A stretch of 43,760 bases of DNA from an uncultured Bacteroidota bacterium. Lineage in GTDB: Bacteria > Bacteroidota > Bacteroidia > Chitinophagales > Chitinophagaceae. The position numbers and the translations under genes are program-made. The notes beneath the pieces were generated by a model. It searched no databases. It saw nothing but the letters and a program-made list of their open reading frames with translations, and was not told the origin of the DNA. Of the stretch, positions 15,307-24,532 are shown one piece after another. How positions within the stretch are numbered: position 1 is the first letter of the stretch; each line of letters begins with the position of its first letter. The DNA lies in the NCBI GenBank assembly GCA_903854725.1, contig CAINWZ010000018.1:1-43760 (forward strand), read 5' to 3'.

Positions 15307-16050
15307 ATGAAAATCTTAGTTTGTATTAGTAAAACACCCGATACGACTGCTAAAATTGCCTTCACCGAAGGTAATACAAAGTTCGATGAAAATGGAGTGC
15401 AGTGGATTATCAACCCTTATGACGAATGGTATTCTTTAGTAAGAGCCATTGAGTTAAAAGAAAAAGACCCCAACACCCTTATTCATTTAATAACTGTAGG
15501 TGGAGCAGATACAGAACCAATTATTAGAAAAGCATTGGCGTTAGGTGGCGACGAAGCCATTAGAGTAGATAGTAGTAATAACGATTCTTTTTTTATTGCC
15601 AAACAAATTGCTGCAGTGGCAAAAGAAGGCGCTTATGATTTAATTTTTACCGGAAAAGAAACCATTGATTACAATAGCTCCTCTATCGGTTCTATGTTAT
15701 CTGCTATTTTAGATTATTCTTTTGTGTCTTTAGCAAATCATTTTGATTGTGTTGGTAATACTGCAACAGTTAAAAGAGAAATTGAAGGTGGGGAAGAAAC
15801 CTGCGAAGTAAATTTACCATTGGTAATAAGTTGTCAAAAAGGTATGGCCGAACAAAGAATACCTAACATGAGGGGCATTATGGCTGCTCGTACAAAACCT
15901 TTAAAAGTGGTGGCTCCTATTGATGCTATTGCTACCACTAGCATTAAGAAATTTGATATGCCTGTTGCCAAATCTGGCGTCAAATTAGTAGCTCCCGACA
16001 ATATGGACGAATTAGTAAGGTTATTAAAAGAAGAAGCAAAAGTTATTTAA
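15307..16050 (+). CDS. etfB: Electron transfer flavoprotein beta subunit
   Basis: 247 residues from the ATG at 15307 (MKILVCISKTPDTTAKIAF); a GTG two codons earlier is not needed. FixA/EtfB family: the N-terminal strand MKILVCISK, AMP-binding region residues, the DYNSSSIGSMLSAILDY segment near 120, and the family motif MRGIMAARTKPL near 200. EtfB carries AMP and pairs with EtfA to pass electrons from acyl-CoA and other dehydrogenases to the quinone pool. etfA follows after 24 bp. Confidence 0.95.
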   Translation: MKILVCISKTPDTTAKIAFTEGNTKFDENGVQWIINPYDEWYSLVRAIELKEKDPNTLIHLITVGGADTEPIIRKALALGGDEAIRVDSSNNDSFFIAKQIAAVAKEGAYDLIFTGKETIDYNSSSIGSMLSAILDYSFVSLANHFDCVGNTATVKREIEGGEETCEVNLPLVISCQKGMAEQRIPNMRGIMAARTKPLKVVAPIDAIATTSIKKFDMPVAKSGVKLVAPDNMDELVRLLKEEAKVI

Positions 16051-16074
16051 TAAACGAATTTTTAAAAATATTTT

Positions 16075-17037
16075 ATGGTATTAGTATATATAGATCAAGC
16101 AGATCAACAAATTAAAAAATCTTCCTTAGAAGCAATGTCCTATGGAGCTGCCATTGCAAAACAACTTGGTTGTGAAGCTGCTGCTTTAGTATTAGGAACT
16201 GTCAATGACAATTTAGCAAACCTAGGAAAGCAAGGCGCTACTAAAGTGTACCAACAAAAAAACGAAAGCTTACATTCTTTTGATGCAAAAGTACATTCAA
16301 CCGTTATTGCAGCAGCCGCTAAAAGCTTACTGGCAACAGTAGTTGTTTTTGCACATAATATAAATGGTAAAGCCATCGCTCCTGCTGTTGCAGTAAAATT
16401 AGAAGCCGGTATTGTAACAGGCGCTTCAAGTTTACCTGATACACAAAACGGATTTGTAGTTACTAAAACTGTTTTTTCAGGCAAAGCATTTGCATCCATT
16501 CAAATAGAAACACCCCTTAAAGTAATTGCCATCAATCAAAATAGTTTTGGCGTAGTCGCTTATGATAACACTGCTATCGTAGAAGAAATAAATATGCCAG
16601 TCCCTGCCCCATCTATAAAAATTACTAAAGTAGAAAAAGTGGAAGGCGAGATTCCTTTAACTGAAGCCAACTTGGTCGTGAGTGGTGGACGCGGATTAAA
16701 AGGCCCAGAAAATTGGGGCATCTTATTAGACCTTGCAAAAGCCTTAGGCGCTGCCACTGCTTGTAGCCGTCCAGTTTCAGATTCAGATTGGAGACCACAC
16801 CATGAACACGTAGGTCAAACGGGCATTCAAATTGCCCCTAACTTATATATTGCCATTGGAATTTCGGGCGCCATTCAGCATTTAGCTGGGGTAAACAGAA
16901 GCAAGACAATTGTAGTAATTAATAAAGATCCGGAAGCTCCCTTTTTTAAAGCAGCCGATTACGGTATTATTGGAGATGCTTTTGAAGTAGTTCCCGCATT
17001 AACTGCAGCCGTTTTAAAATCGAAAGCAGCTAATTAG
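16075..17037 (+). CDS. etfA: Electron transfer flavoprotein alpha subunit
   Basis: 320 residues, the usual EtfA length. The C-terminal FAD domain is clear: VVSGGRGLKGPENW, CSRPVSDSDWRPHHEHVGQTG, LYIAIGISGAIQHLAGV and INKDPEAPFFKAADYGI. These are the FAD-contacting motifs of the family, near residues 200-300. It forms a heterodimer with EtfB. The gene ends 12 bp before the convergent SDR gene without an obvious terminator. Confidence 0.96.
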   Translation: MVLVYIDQADQQIKKSSLEAMSYGAAIAKQLGCEAAALVLGTVNDNLANLGKQGATKVYQQKNESLHSFDAKVHSTVIAAAAKSLLATVVVFAHNINGKAIAPAVAVKLEAGIVTGASSLPDTQNGFVVTKTVFSGKAFASIQIETPLKVIAINQNSFGVVAYDNTAIVEEINMPVPAPSIKITKVEKVEGEIPLTEANLVVSGGRGLKGPENWGILLDLAKALGAATACSRPVSDSDWRPHHEHVGQTGIQIAPNLYIAIGISGAIQHLAGVNRSKTIVVINKDPEAPFFKAADYGIIGDAFEVVPALTAAVLKSKAAN

Positions 17038-17049
17038 TTTTTTAAAAAA

Positions 17050-17835
17050 TTAAAGTGATCTAGCTTGACCCCCATCTATGGGTAAATTAATACCATTGAT
17101 AAAACCTGCCGCATCGCTACATAAAAAGCAAACTGCAGCAGCAATTTCAGCTGGCTCCCCTAATCTTTTTACAGGTATACTATTTTCAATATTTTTTAAA
17201 ATTTCTTCTTTACTAACGCCTGCTTTTTCTGCTCTATTCTTAAATAAATAATCTAGTCTTTCTGTTTTAGTAAATCCAGTCAACACATTATTAACGGTGA
17301 TCCCCCACTGGCCTAATTCTCTTGATAAGGTTTTCGCCCAATTGGCTACACCCGCTCGAATGGTATTAGAAACACCCAAATCATCGATGGGCTCTTTGAC
17401 AGAAATAGAAAGTAGATTTATTATTCTTCCAAAATTCGCCTCTCGCATACCAGGTAATAAAAGCTGTACCAATTGATGTGCATGTAATAAATGAGCATCA
17501 AAAGAAACTTGCAATGCTTCTATACTTGTCTCATACATTAAACCAGCAGCTGGCCCTCCTGTATTATTGATAACCAGATGAATTGTTTTTACTTTTTCAA
17601 GCAATTGAATGATTGTTTTTTTGGATGCTGCTAAATTATTGGTGTCAATTAATACATAACTATGTTCTTGATGGTATTGAGTTGGTAAAGATTTTATAAT
17701 ATTTTTTAACTTTTCTTCTGTTCTTGCATATACAATGACAGTAGCACCAGCTTCTGCCAATGCATGTGCACAAGCAGCCCCTAAACCTTGTGAGGCTCCT
17801 CCCACCAATGCCACTCTATTTTGCAAACTATTCAT
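17050..17835 (-). CDS. Short-chain dehydrogenase/reductase with altered catalytic motif
   Basis: 261 residues. The Rossmann motif GGASQGLG (12-19) binds NAD(P), the NNTGG motif lies at 90-94, and INLLSIS carries the catalytic serine (143 or 145). The usual YxxxK is replaced: the aligned segment reads VSNTIRAGVANW, placing Ser156 and Arg160 where Tyr and Lys belong. The C-terminus FINGINLPIDGGQARSL is SDR-typical. The fold is certain. The reaction is not, and normal Tyr-Lys chemistry is unlikely. It lies 37 bp downstream of the cupin gene on the same strand, suggesting one transcript. Confidence 0.9.
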   Translation of the reverse strand: MNSLQNRVALVGGASQGLGAACAHALAEAGATVIVYARTEEKLKNIIKSLPTQYHQEHSYVLIDTNNLAASKKTIIQLLEKVKTIHLVINNTGGPAAGLMYETSIEALQVSFDAHLLHAHQLVQLLLPGMREANFGRIINLLSISVKEPIDDLGVSNTIRAGVANWAKTLSRELGQWGITVNNVLTGFTKTERLDYLFKNRAEKAGVSKEEILKNIENSIPVKRLGEPAEIAAAVCFLCSDAAGFINGINLPIDGGQARSL

Positions 17836-17872
17836 ACTACTTTTTTATAATGATTTAAAAATTGCACTGGCA

Positions 17873-18205
17873 CTATGCGCTTAGTTTTGCATAATCCTCT
17901 CTCACTGGATTAAACACGTCTACTATTTCACAATCGGTAATGCTTTTACCACTATGCACCGTATTAGAAGGAATAATAAAAACAGATCCTGCGGACAATA
18001 AATGTGGAATACCCGCTACTGTTAATTCAAAATCTCCCTTCAAAATATGTGTTACTTGCTCATGCACATGTTGGTGCGCAGGTAAAGTGAACCCCGCTTT
18101 TGAATGTACAAAAGACCAAGTCATGGATTGACTATGAATTAATTTAGATTCAAAGCCAGCACATAAAGTAACAGGCTTAATTTCGGACAAAAGGATTGGT
18201 TTCAT
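17873..18205 (-). CDS. Cupin-domain protein
   Basis: 110 residues forming one cupin barrel. Motif 1 is PAHQHVHEQVTHILKGDFEL with metal-ligand candidates His44, His46, His48 and Glu49. Motif 2 is AGSVFIIPSNTVHSG with His84. Small single-domain cupins bind a metal and act as isomerases, dioxygenases or ligand sensors; the activity cannot be assigned. It is first in a two-gene unit with the SDR gene and divergent from the bifunctional nuclease gene. Confidence 0.88.
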   Translation of the reverse strand: MKPILLSEIKPVTLCAGFESKLIHSQSMTWSFVHSKAGFTLPAHQHVHEQVTHILKGDFELTVAGIPHLLSAGSVFIIPSNTVHSGKSITDCEIVDVFNPVREDYAKLSA

Positions 18206-18275
18206 AGGTACTTTTTATTATACACAATTTAATACTTCTACTAAAAATAGGCTTTAAAAGATTTGTTTTTTTAAT

Positions 18276-18283
18276 TAACTTTG
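18276..18283 (+). promoter_or_regulatory. -10 element before the bifunctional nuclease gene
   Basis: TAACTTTG matches TAnnTTTG and lies 16 bp before the ATG at 18300, in the 94-bp divergent gap with the cupin gene. The same octamer precedes the PAS kinase. Confidence 0.45.
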
Positions 18284-18299
18284 AACAGCAATACAAACT

Positions 18300-18890
18300 A
18301 TGCAAAAAATTGAACTCGAAATAGTGGCTTTGTCACATAGCATCACCCAGTCTAACTCCTATGCAGTTATTTTAGGGGAAGTAAATGGCTTGCGTCGACT
18401 ACCTATTGTGATTGGTGGATTTGAAGCACAAGCTATTGCTGTTGCCCTTGAAAACATGCACCCTTCTCGTCCATTGACGCATGATTTAATGAAGAATTTT
18501 ATGACTGCTTTTGATATTCAATTGCAAGAGGTATATATATGTGATTTACAAGAAGGTATTTTTTATTCTAAACTTGTTTGCTTTACGGCGAATGACACTA
18601 TTGAAATTGATAGTAGAACAAGTGATGCACTTGCTTTAGCCGTTCGCTTTGGTTGTCCAATTTATGTGTACGCAAATATTTTGGAACAAGCGGGTTTAGC
18701 CAATGAAAATGCAGAAAAAACAATTACTCCTACTTCTATTACAGCCGACCCTGTTGCCAATGATTTAACGAGCATGTCTTTAGAAGAATTAAATAAATTA
18801 CTACAAGAAGTTTTAGAACAAGAAGACTATATCCGCGCTATTGATATTCGTGATGAAATCAATAAAAAAAATGCGCAAAAGAAATCATAA
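18300..18890 (+). CDS. Bifunctional nuclease (BFN/DUF151) family protein with UvrB/UvrC motif
   Basis: 196 residues. The N-terminal BFN domain (about 1-130) contains LRRLPIVIGGFEAQAIA and IDSRTSDALALAVRFGCPIYV, the two conserved blocks of the family. The C-terminal UVR motif (about 160-192) reads SLEELNKLLQEVLEQEDYIRA, a helical-pair module that mediates UvrB-UvrC contact. The family is described as having RNase and DNase activity. The link to repair is inferred from the UVR tail. ispE follows after 3 bp. Confidence 0.92.
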   Translation: MQKIELEIVALSHSITQSNSYAVILGEVNGLRRLPIVIGGFEAQAIAVALENMHPSRPLTHDLMKNFMTAFDIQLQEVYICDLQEGIFYSKLVCFTANDTIEIDSRTSDALALAVRFGCPIYVYANILEQAGLANENAEKTITPTSITADPVANDLTSMSLEELNKLLQEVLEQEDYIRAIDIRDEINKKNAQKKS

Positions 18891-18893
18891 CAA

Positions 18894-19757
18894 ATGATTC
18901 AATTCCCTCCTTGCAAAATTAATTTGGGCTTATCTATCTTAGCAAAAAGATCAGATGGATTTCATGAATTGGAGACGGTCTTTTATCCAGTGGCCTTACA
19001 TGATATTGTTGAAATTGTCCCCTCCGCTACTACAAATAATATTCAGCAAGCAGCTACAACCATTACTAGCAAAGCCTCTAGTGAAGTAAGCTTTTCACAT
19101 TCTGGCATTTCCATACCTGGCGAAGCCACCCATAATTTATGCGTTAAGGCTTACGATTTAATAAAAGCCGATTTTCCGAAATTGCCTCCCGTTTCCATTC
19201 ATTTGCATAAAAATATTCCCATGGGTGCTGGGCTAGGGGGAGGCTCCAGCGATGGCGTATCTGTGCTTACCTTATTAAATACATTATTTGAATTAAAGCT
19301 AACTAAAGTACAACTACTTCAATATGCAGCAACTCTTGGAAGCGATTGCCCCTTTTTTATTTTCAACGAAGCCTGTCACGCAACAGGAAGAGGTGAAATT
19401 TTAAACCCTATACCCATTAATTTGAGTAACTATACTATTGCATTAGTTCACCCTGGAATTCATATTGCTACCCCATGGGCTTTTCAACAACTAACTCCTT
19501 GTAAAAAAGAAAAGTCTATTTCAGCCATTATAAAAGAACCCATTGAAACTTGGAAAAAAAATTTACTAAACGATTTTGAAAAGCCTGTTTTCCATGCACA
19601 TCCCCTATTAGAAAATATCAAAAATAATTTATACGAACAGGGTGCTATCTATGCAAGCATGAGTGGCTCTGGCAGTTCTCTATTTGGCATTTTCCCTAAA
19701 GGAATGCCTATTCAATCTCCATCAATAGGCAATGCATACAGAATGGATGTAATTTGA
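18894..19757 (+). CDS. ispE: 4-diphosphocytidyl-2-C-methyl-D-erythritol kinase
   Basis: 287 residues, GHMP kinase fold. Motifs: PCKINLGLSILAKRSDGFHE (catalytic Lys8 region), the ATP-binding glycine loop PMGAGLGGGSSDG at 109-121, GSDCPFF with the catalytic aspartate near 150, and the C-terminal MSGSGSSLFGIF. It phosphorylates CDP-ME in the MEP isoprenoid pathway. It starts 3 bp after the BFN gene, so the two are co-transcribed. The gap to gltB has no terminator that I can see. Confidence 0.95.
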   Translation: MIQFPPCKINLGLSILAKRSDGFHELETVFYPVALHDIVEIVPSATTNNIQQAATTITSKASSEVSFSHSGISIPGEATHNLCVKAYDLIKADFPKLPPVSIHLHKNIPMGAGLGGGSSDGVSVLTLLNTLFELKLTKVQLLQYAATLGSDCPFFIFNEACHATGRGEILNPIPINLSNYTIALVHPGIHIATPWAFQQLTPCKKEKSISAIIKEPIETWKKNLLNDFEKPVFHAHPLLENIKNNLYEQGAIYASMSGSGSSLFGIFPKGMPIQSPSIGNAYRMDVI

Positions 19758-19944
19758 TTTCATTCAAAAAAATAATTTGCGAACGTTCGTTATTTGATAC
19801 TTTTCAAACATTTTAATCAATAGTTGAATAATATCAAATGGTTAGTAAATTTATTGCGATTCTGCTATAAAAAATCGTCATTATTTCGTAATTTTCCACG
19901 AATCGCTTACCTAACGGAATTTTCCTATAAATAACTGGTTGTAA
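19758..19944. promoter_or_regulatory. gltB upstream region with two inverted repeats
   Basis: The 187-bp region before gltB contains a 10-bp perfect palindrome, CGAACGTTCG (19780-19789), and an inverted repeat, TTCGT-N8-ACGAA (19885-19902). Either may be an operator for nitrogen control of gltBD. No clean -10 element was found. Confidence 0.3.
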
Positions 19945-22900
19945 ATGACGAATAAAGAACACTTAGGGTTGTACGACCCTGCTTATGAACACGACGCATG
20001 TGGTATTGGATTTGTTGCTAATATCAAAGGCGTAAAATCGCATCAGAATGTAATCGATGGTTTGACTATTTTAGAAAACATGGAACACCGTGGTGCATGT
20101 GGTTGTGAGATTAACACTGGAGATGGTGCTGGTATCATGATTCAAATTCCACATGAATTTTTCTTTGATGAATTATTACATCAAGGCATTCACCTTCCAG
20201 ATTTAAACGAATATGGTGTTGGATTTATATTTTTTCCTGCCGATAAAGCAATTGTAACCGAGTGTAAAGAAATTTTTGCACGCGCTGCAGAAAAATTAGG
20301 TATTGAAATTATAGGGTATAGAAAAGTTCCGGTAATTAAAGACTCCATAGGCCCAACCGCTTTATCTGTTGAACCTTCTATGGAACAAGTATTTGTAAGA
20401 AAGCCCGACCATATCGCCAACCCTGAAGATTTTGAACGTAAATTATTTATCTTAAAAAATTACGCTTCTCACACTATTAATAACTCCATTAAAAAAGAAG
20501 TTATTGGTTTTTATATGACTTCTTTATCTCAAAGAGTCATTGTATACAAAGGACAACTAACAAGTCATCAAGTAAGAGAATATTTCCCCGACCTAAGTGA
20601 TAAACGTGTTGTATCTGCATTTGGTTTAGTGCATTCTCGTTTCGCAACAAATACTTTTCCTTCTTGGAAATTGGCACAGCCCTTCCGCTATATCGCGCAC
20701 AATGGAGAAATCAATACTTTACAAGGCAATTTAAACTGGCTAAGATCTAACGAGTCTAGTTTTTTCTCCCCTTATTTTTCTAAAGAAGAAATTGATATGA
20801 TTTTGCCAGTAGTATCTGCTGGTCAATCCGATTCTGCTTGCTTAGATAACGTCATTGAACTATTAACCTTATCTGGACGCTCCTTACCACATGTAATGAT
20901 GATGCTTATACCAGAAGCTTGGGATGGCAATGATTTAATGGACCCCATTAAAAAAGCATTTTATGAATTTCATGCTGCCTTTATGGAACCATGGGATGGT
21001 CCTGCTTCTATTTCTTTTACAGATGGAAAAATAATTGGTGCAACACTTGATAGAAATGGATTAAGGCCTTCTCGTTATTGCGTCACTAATGATGATAGAG
21101 TGATTATGGCTTCTGAAACAGGTGCTTTACCTATAGACCCTTCCACTATTATTGAAAAAGGTAGATTACAACCAGGTAAAATGTTTGTGGTGGATATGGA
21201 AGCGGGTAAAATTATTAGCGATACCGATTTAAAACAAACCATTTGTGCGCAACAACCTTATGGCGACTGGCTGAATAAATATAAAATTAGATTAGAGGAA
21301 TTACCAGAACCAAGAATTCAATTTACGCATCTAGAACACGATCAAATTTTTAAATACCAAAAAGCATTTGGCTATACCAAAGAAGATTTAGAAAACATCA
21401 TTACCCCCATGGCCTTAGATGGTAAAGAACCCATTGGCTCTATGGGAACCGACACGCCTCTTGCTGTTTTAAGTGACCAACCTCAACATATCACTAGCTA
21501 CTTTAAGCAATTATTTGCGCAAGTAACCAATCCTCCTATTGACCCTATTAGAGAAAGAATGGTCATGTCCTTAGCTACATTTGTAGGTAGCCAAGGAAAC
21601 TTATTAACGGAAGATCCTATGGCGAGCCATTGTGTTGCGTTAAAACATCCTATCTTAAACAATCACGAATTAGAAAAAATTAGAAGTATTGATACGGGTG
21701 TGTTTCAAGCCAAAACTTTACAATGTTATTTTAGAGCAGATGGCAAAGAAGGTTCTTTGAAAAAAGGATTAGATCGTTTATGTCGTTATGCAGTGGATGC
21801 CGTAGAAGACGGATTTGAAGTGATAGTATTAACAGACCGCTCTATCGATTCTGAGCATGCGGCTATTCCCACATTACTTGCTTGCTCAAGTGTGCATCAT
21901 CATTTAATTAGAAAAGGCTTAAGAGGTAAAGTGGGTATTATCGTAGAAGCAGGTGATGTTTGGGAAGTTCACCATTACGCCTGTTTAATTGGATTTGGCG
22001 CTACCGCCATCAACCCGTATATGGCTTTGTCTACTATTCGTGATATGAAATTGCATGAAAAAATCAAATCAGATTACGAAGCAGAAAAATTAAAGAAGAA
22101 TTATATTAAAGCAGTGAACGAAGGATTGTATAAAGTGTTTTCAAAAATGGGTATTTCTACTTTGCAATCTTATCAAGGCGCACAAATATTTGAAATTATT
22201 GGTATTAATAAAGAAGTGGTTAATCGTCATTTTACAGGAGCCACTTCTCGTATTGATGGAATGGGTTTAGATGAAATTGCAAAAGAAATTTTAGCGAAGC
22301 ATGAATTGGCCTTTGCTAAAAAATCTTCTCCTGTTGATCGTTTAACAGAAGGAGGCGTGTATCAATGGAAACGTCGAGGTGAATTTCATTTGTTCAATCC
22401 GCAAACGATACATTTATTACAGCACTCCACTAAAATGAATGATTACCCTAGTTTTAAAAAATATTCAAAGCTAGTTAATGACCAAACAGAAAAAGCTTGC
22501 ACCTTAAGAAGCTTATTTATATTTAAACCAACGCGTCCATCTATAGCTATTGATGAAGTAGAACCAGCAAGTGCAATTTACAGACGCTTTGCTACTGGTG
22601 CTATGTCCTTTGGATCTATTTCATGGGAAGCACACACCACTTTGGCCATTGCGATGAACCGCTTAGGGGGCAAAAGCAATACAGGTGAGGGTGGTGAAGA
22701 TGAAATACGTTATGAGAAATTACCCAATGGTGATTCTATGCGTAGCGCTATTAAACAAGTAGCGAGTGCAAGATTTGGTGTAACTAGTTATTATTTATCT
22801 GAAGCAGATGAATTACAAATAAAAATGGCGCAAGGTGCAAAGCCTGGCGAAGGGGGTCAATTACCTGGCGATAAAGTGGATGACTGGATTGGAAAAACAA

Positions 22901-24468
22901 GACATGCTACTCCAGGCGTTGGATTAATTTCTCCCCCACCTCATCATGATATCTATTCTATTGAAGATTTATCACAACTTATTTTTGATTTAAAAAATGC
23001 GAACCGCGCTGCAAGAATTAATGTAAAATTAGTTTCTAAAGCAGGTGTGGGTACTATCGCCGCAGGCGTTACCAAAGCAAAAGCAGATGTAGTATTAATT
23101 GCTGGCTTTGATGGCGGCACAGGTGCTTCTCCTTTAAGTTCTATCAAACACGCTGGCTTGCCATGGGAATTAGGATTGGCCGAGACACATCAAACCTTGG
23201 TTAAAAATAAATTACGTAGTCGTGTAGTCGTGCAAGCAGATGGTCAAATGAAAACAGGTCGCGATATTGCCATTGCAACTTTATTAGGGGCAGAAGAATG
23301 GGGCGTTGCTACTGCAGCATTAATTGTAGAAGGTTGTATTATGATGCGTAAGTGTCATATGAATACTTGTCCAGTGGGCGTTGCAACGCAAGACCCCGAA
23401 TTACGCAAACGTTTTAAAGGAGATCCTGATCATGTAGTACGCTTCTTTGAATTTATTACACAAGAACTTCGTGAAATAATGGCTGAACTAGGTTACCGTA
23501 CTATTAATGAAATGGTGGGTCAAGTAGACGCCTTAACCATGCGTGAAAATATCACACATTGGAAATATAAAAATGTAGATTTGAGTGATGTGTTGTATAA
23601 AGAACCTGCAGCTGCTGGTGTAGGGTTATATCAAACTGAAATACAAGATCATTTAATGGATGATGTATTGGATTGGAAATTATTGGCTGCAGCAAAACCA
23701 GCCATTGAGAAGCAGCAAAAAATGACGGCTGCTTTCGCTATCAAAAACACCGATCGTACTACTGGCACTATTGTCTCTAATGAAATAACTAAAGTATATA
23801 AAGCAGCGGGTTTACCTGAAGATACTATTCACTTTAATTTTAAAGGAACCGCAGGACAAAGTTTTGGCGCATTCAATACGAAGGGTGTTACTTTAGAATT
23901 AGAAGGGGACGCTAATGATTATTTTGGCAAAGGATTAAGCGGTGCGCAATTAATTGTATATCCAGATAAAAAAGCAAGTTTCATACCTGAAGAAAATATT
24001 ATTATTGGAAACGTTGCTCTATATGGCGCTACAAGTGGCAGGGCCTTTATTAGAGGCAAAGCTGGTGAAAGATTTGCCGTTCGAAATTCTGGTGCTACTG
24101 TGGTAGTTGAAGGCATTGGTGATCATGGTTGTGAATATATGACAGGAGGTGTGGCAGTCATTTTAGGGAATACAGGTAGAAATTTTGCAGCGGGCATGAG
24201 CGGTGGTATTGCTTTTGTTTATGACGTTCAAAATAATTTTGAAGTGTTGTGTAACAAGGAAATGGTTGAACTTGAAAAACCTGATAAGGAAGATGCAATA
24301 CTGTTACATCAATTAATACAAGCACATTTTGACAAAACAGGAAGTGCGGTAGCTAAATTTATTTTAGCAGACTTCGATCATCAATTGAATCATATGGTTA
24401 AAGTTTTTCCAAGCGATTATAAAAAAGCTTTACAAAAACAGAAAGCTGCTTTACTTACGGCAAAATAA
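19945..24468 (+). CDS. gltB: Glutamate synthase large subunit
   Basis: 1507 residues, full family length. The class II glutaminase domain begins at Cys19 (ACGIGFVA) after an 18-residue propeptide that must be removed to free the catalytic cysteine. The central domain lies at about 470-760. The FMN-binding synthase domain (about 800-1180) shows SNTGEGGED, AKPGEGGQLPG and IAGFDGGTGASP. The 3Fe-4S motif CIMMRKCHMNTCP is near 1132-1143. The C-terminal GxGxG beta-helix occupies about 1240-1430. With GltD it makes two glutamates from glutamine and 2-oxoglutarate. It is followed by gltD after 64 bp and amt, forming an ammonium-assimilation cluster. Confidence 0.98.
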   Translation: MTNKEHLGLYDPAYEHDACGIGFVANIKGVKSHQNVIDGLTILENMEHRGACGCEINTGDGAGIMIQIPHEFFFDELLHQGIHLPDLNEYGVGFIFFPADKAIVTECKEIFARAAEKLGIEIIGYRKVPVIKDSIGPTALSVEPSMEQVFVRKPDHIANPEDFERKLFILKNYASHTINNSIKKEVIGFYMTSLSQRVIVYKGQLTSHQVREYFPDLSDKRVVSAFGLVHSRFATNTFPSWKLAQPFRYIAHNGEINTLQGNLNWLRSNESSFFSPYFSKEEIDMILPVVSAGQSDSACLDNVIELLTLSGRSLPHVMMMLIPEAWDGNDLMDPIKKAFYEFHAAFMEPWDGPASISFTDGKIIGATLDRNGLRPSRYCVTNDDRVIMASETGALPIDPSTIIEKGRLQPGKMFVVDMEAGKIISDTDLKQTICAQQPYGDWLNKYKIRLEELPEPRIQFTHLEHDQIFKYQKAFGYTKEDLENIITPMALDGKEPIGSMGTDTPLAVLSDQPQHITSYFKQLFAQVTNPPIDPIRERMVMSLATFVGSQGNLLTEDPMASHCVALKHPILNNHELEKIRSIDTGVFQAKTLQCYFRADGKEGSLKKGLDRLCRYAVDAVEDGFEVIVLTDRSIDSEHAAIPTLLACSSVHHHLIRKGLRGKVGIIVEAGDVWEVHHYACLIGFGATAINPYMALSTIRDMKLHEKIKSDYEAEKLKKNYIKAVNEGLYKVFSKMGISTLQSYQGAQIFEIIGINKEVVNRHFTGATSRIDGMGLDEIAKEILAKHELAFAKKSSPVDRLTEGGVYQWKRRGEFHLFNPQTIHLLQHSTKMNDYPSFKKYSKLVNDQTEKACTLRSLFIFKPTRPSIAIDEVEPASAIYRRFATGAMSFGSISWEAHTTLAIAMNRLGGKSNTGEGGEDEIRYEKLPNGDSMRSAIKQVASARFGVTSYYLSEADELQIKMAQGAKPGEGGQLPGDKVDDWIGKTRHATPGVGLISPPPHHDIYSIEDLSQLIFDLKNANRAARINVKLVSKAGVGTIAAGVTKAKADVVLIAGFDGGTGASPLSSIKHAGLPWELGLAETHQTLVKNKLRSRVVVQADGQMKTGRDIAIATLLGAEEWGVATAALIVEGCIMMRKCHMNTCPVGVATQDPELRKRFKGDPDHVVRFFEFITQELREIMAELGYRTINEMVGQVDALTMRENITHWKYKNVDLSDVLYKEPAAAGVGLYQTEIQDHLMDDVLDWKLLAAAKPAIEKQQKMTAAFAIKNTDRTTGTIVSNEITKVYKAAGLPEDTIHFNFKGTAGQSFGAFNTKGVTLELEGDANDYFGKGLSGAQLIVYPDKKASFIPEENIIIGNVALYGATSGRAFIRGKAGERFAVRNSGATVVVEGIGDHGCEYMTGGVAVILGNTGRNFAAGMSGGIAFVYDVQNNFEVLCNKEMVELEKPDKEDAILLHQLIQAHFDKTGSAVAKFILADFDHQLNHMVKVFPSDYKKALQKQKAALLTAK

Positions 24469-24532
24469 CTAAACAACAAATCAAGACTAAAAATATAAAA
24501 CATTAATAGCATCAACTTTTTGAATTAAGCAT

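Noticed and set aside
19753..19768. TTTGA-N6-TCAAA over the ispE stop codon as another FNR/FixK box
   Set aside because: Nine of ten consensus bases match, but one such hit is expected by chance in AT-rich DNA of this length, and it is about 185 bp from gltB with no promoter fit.
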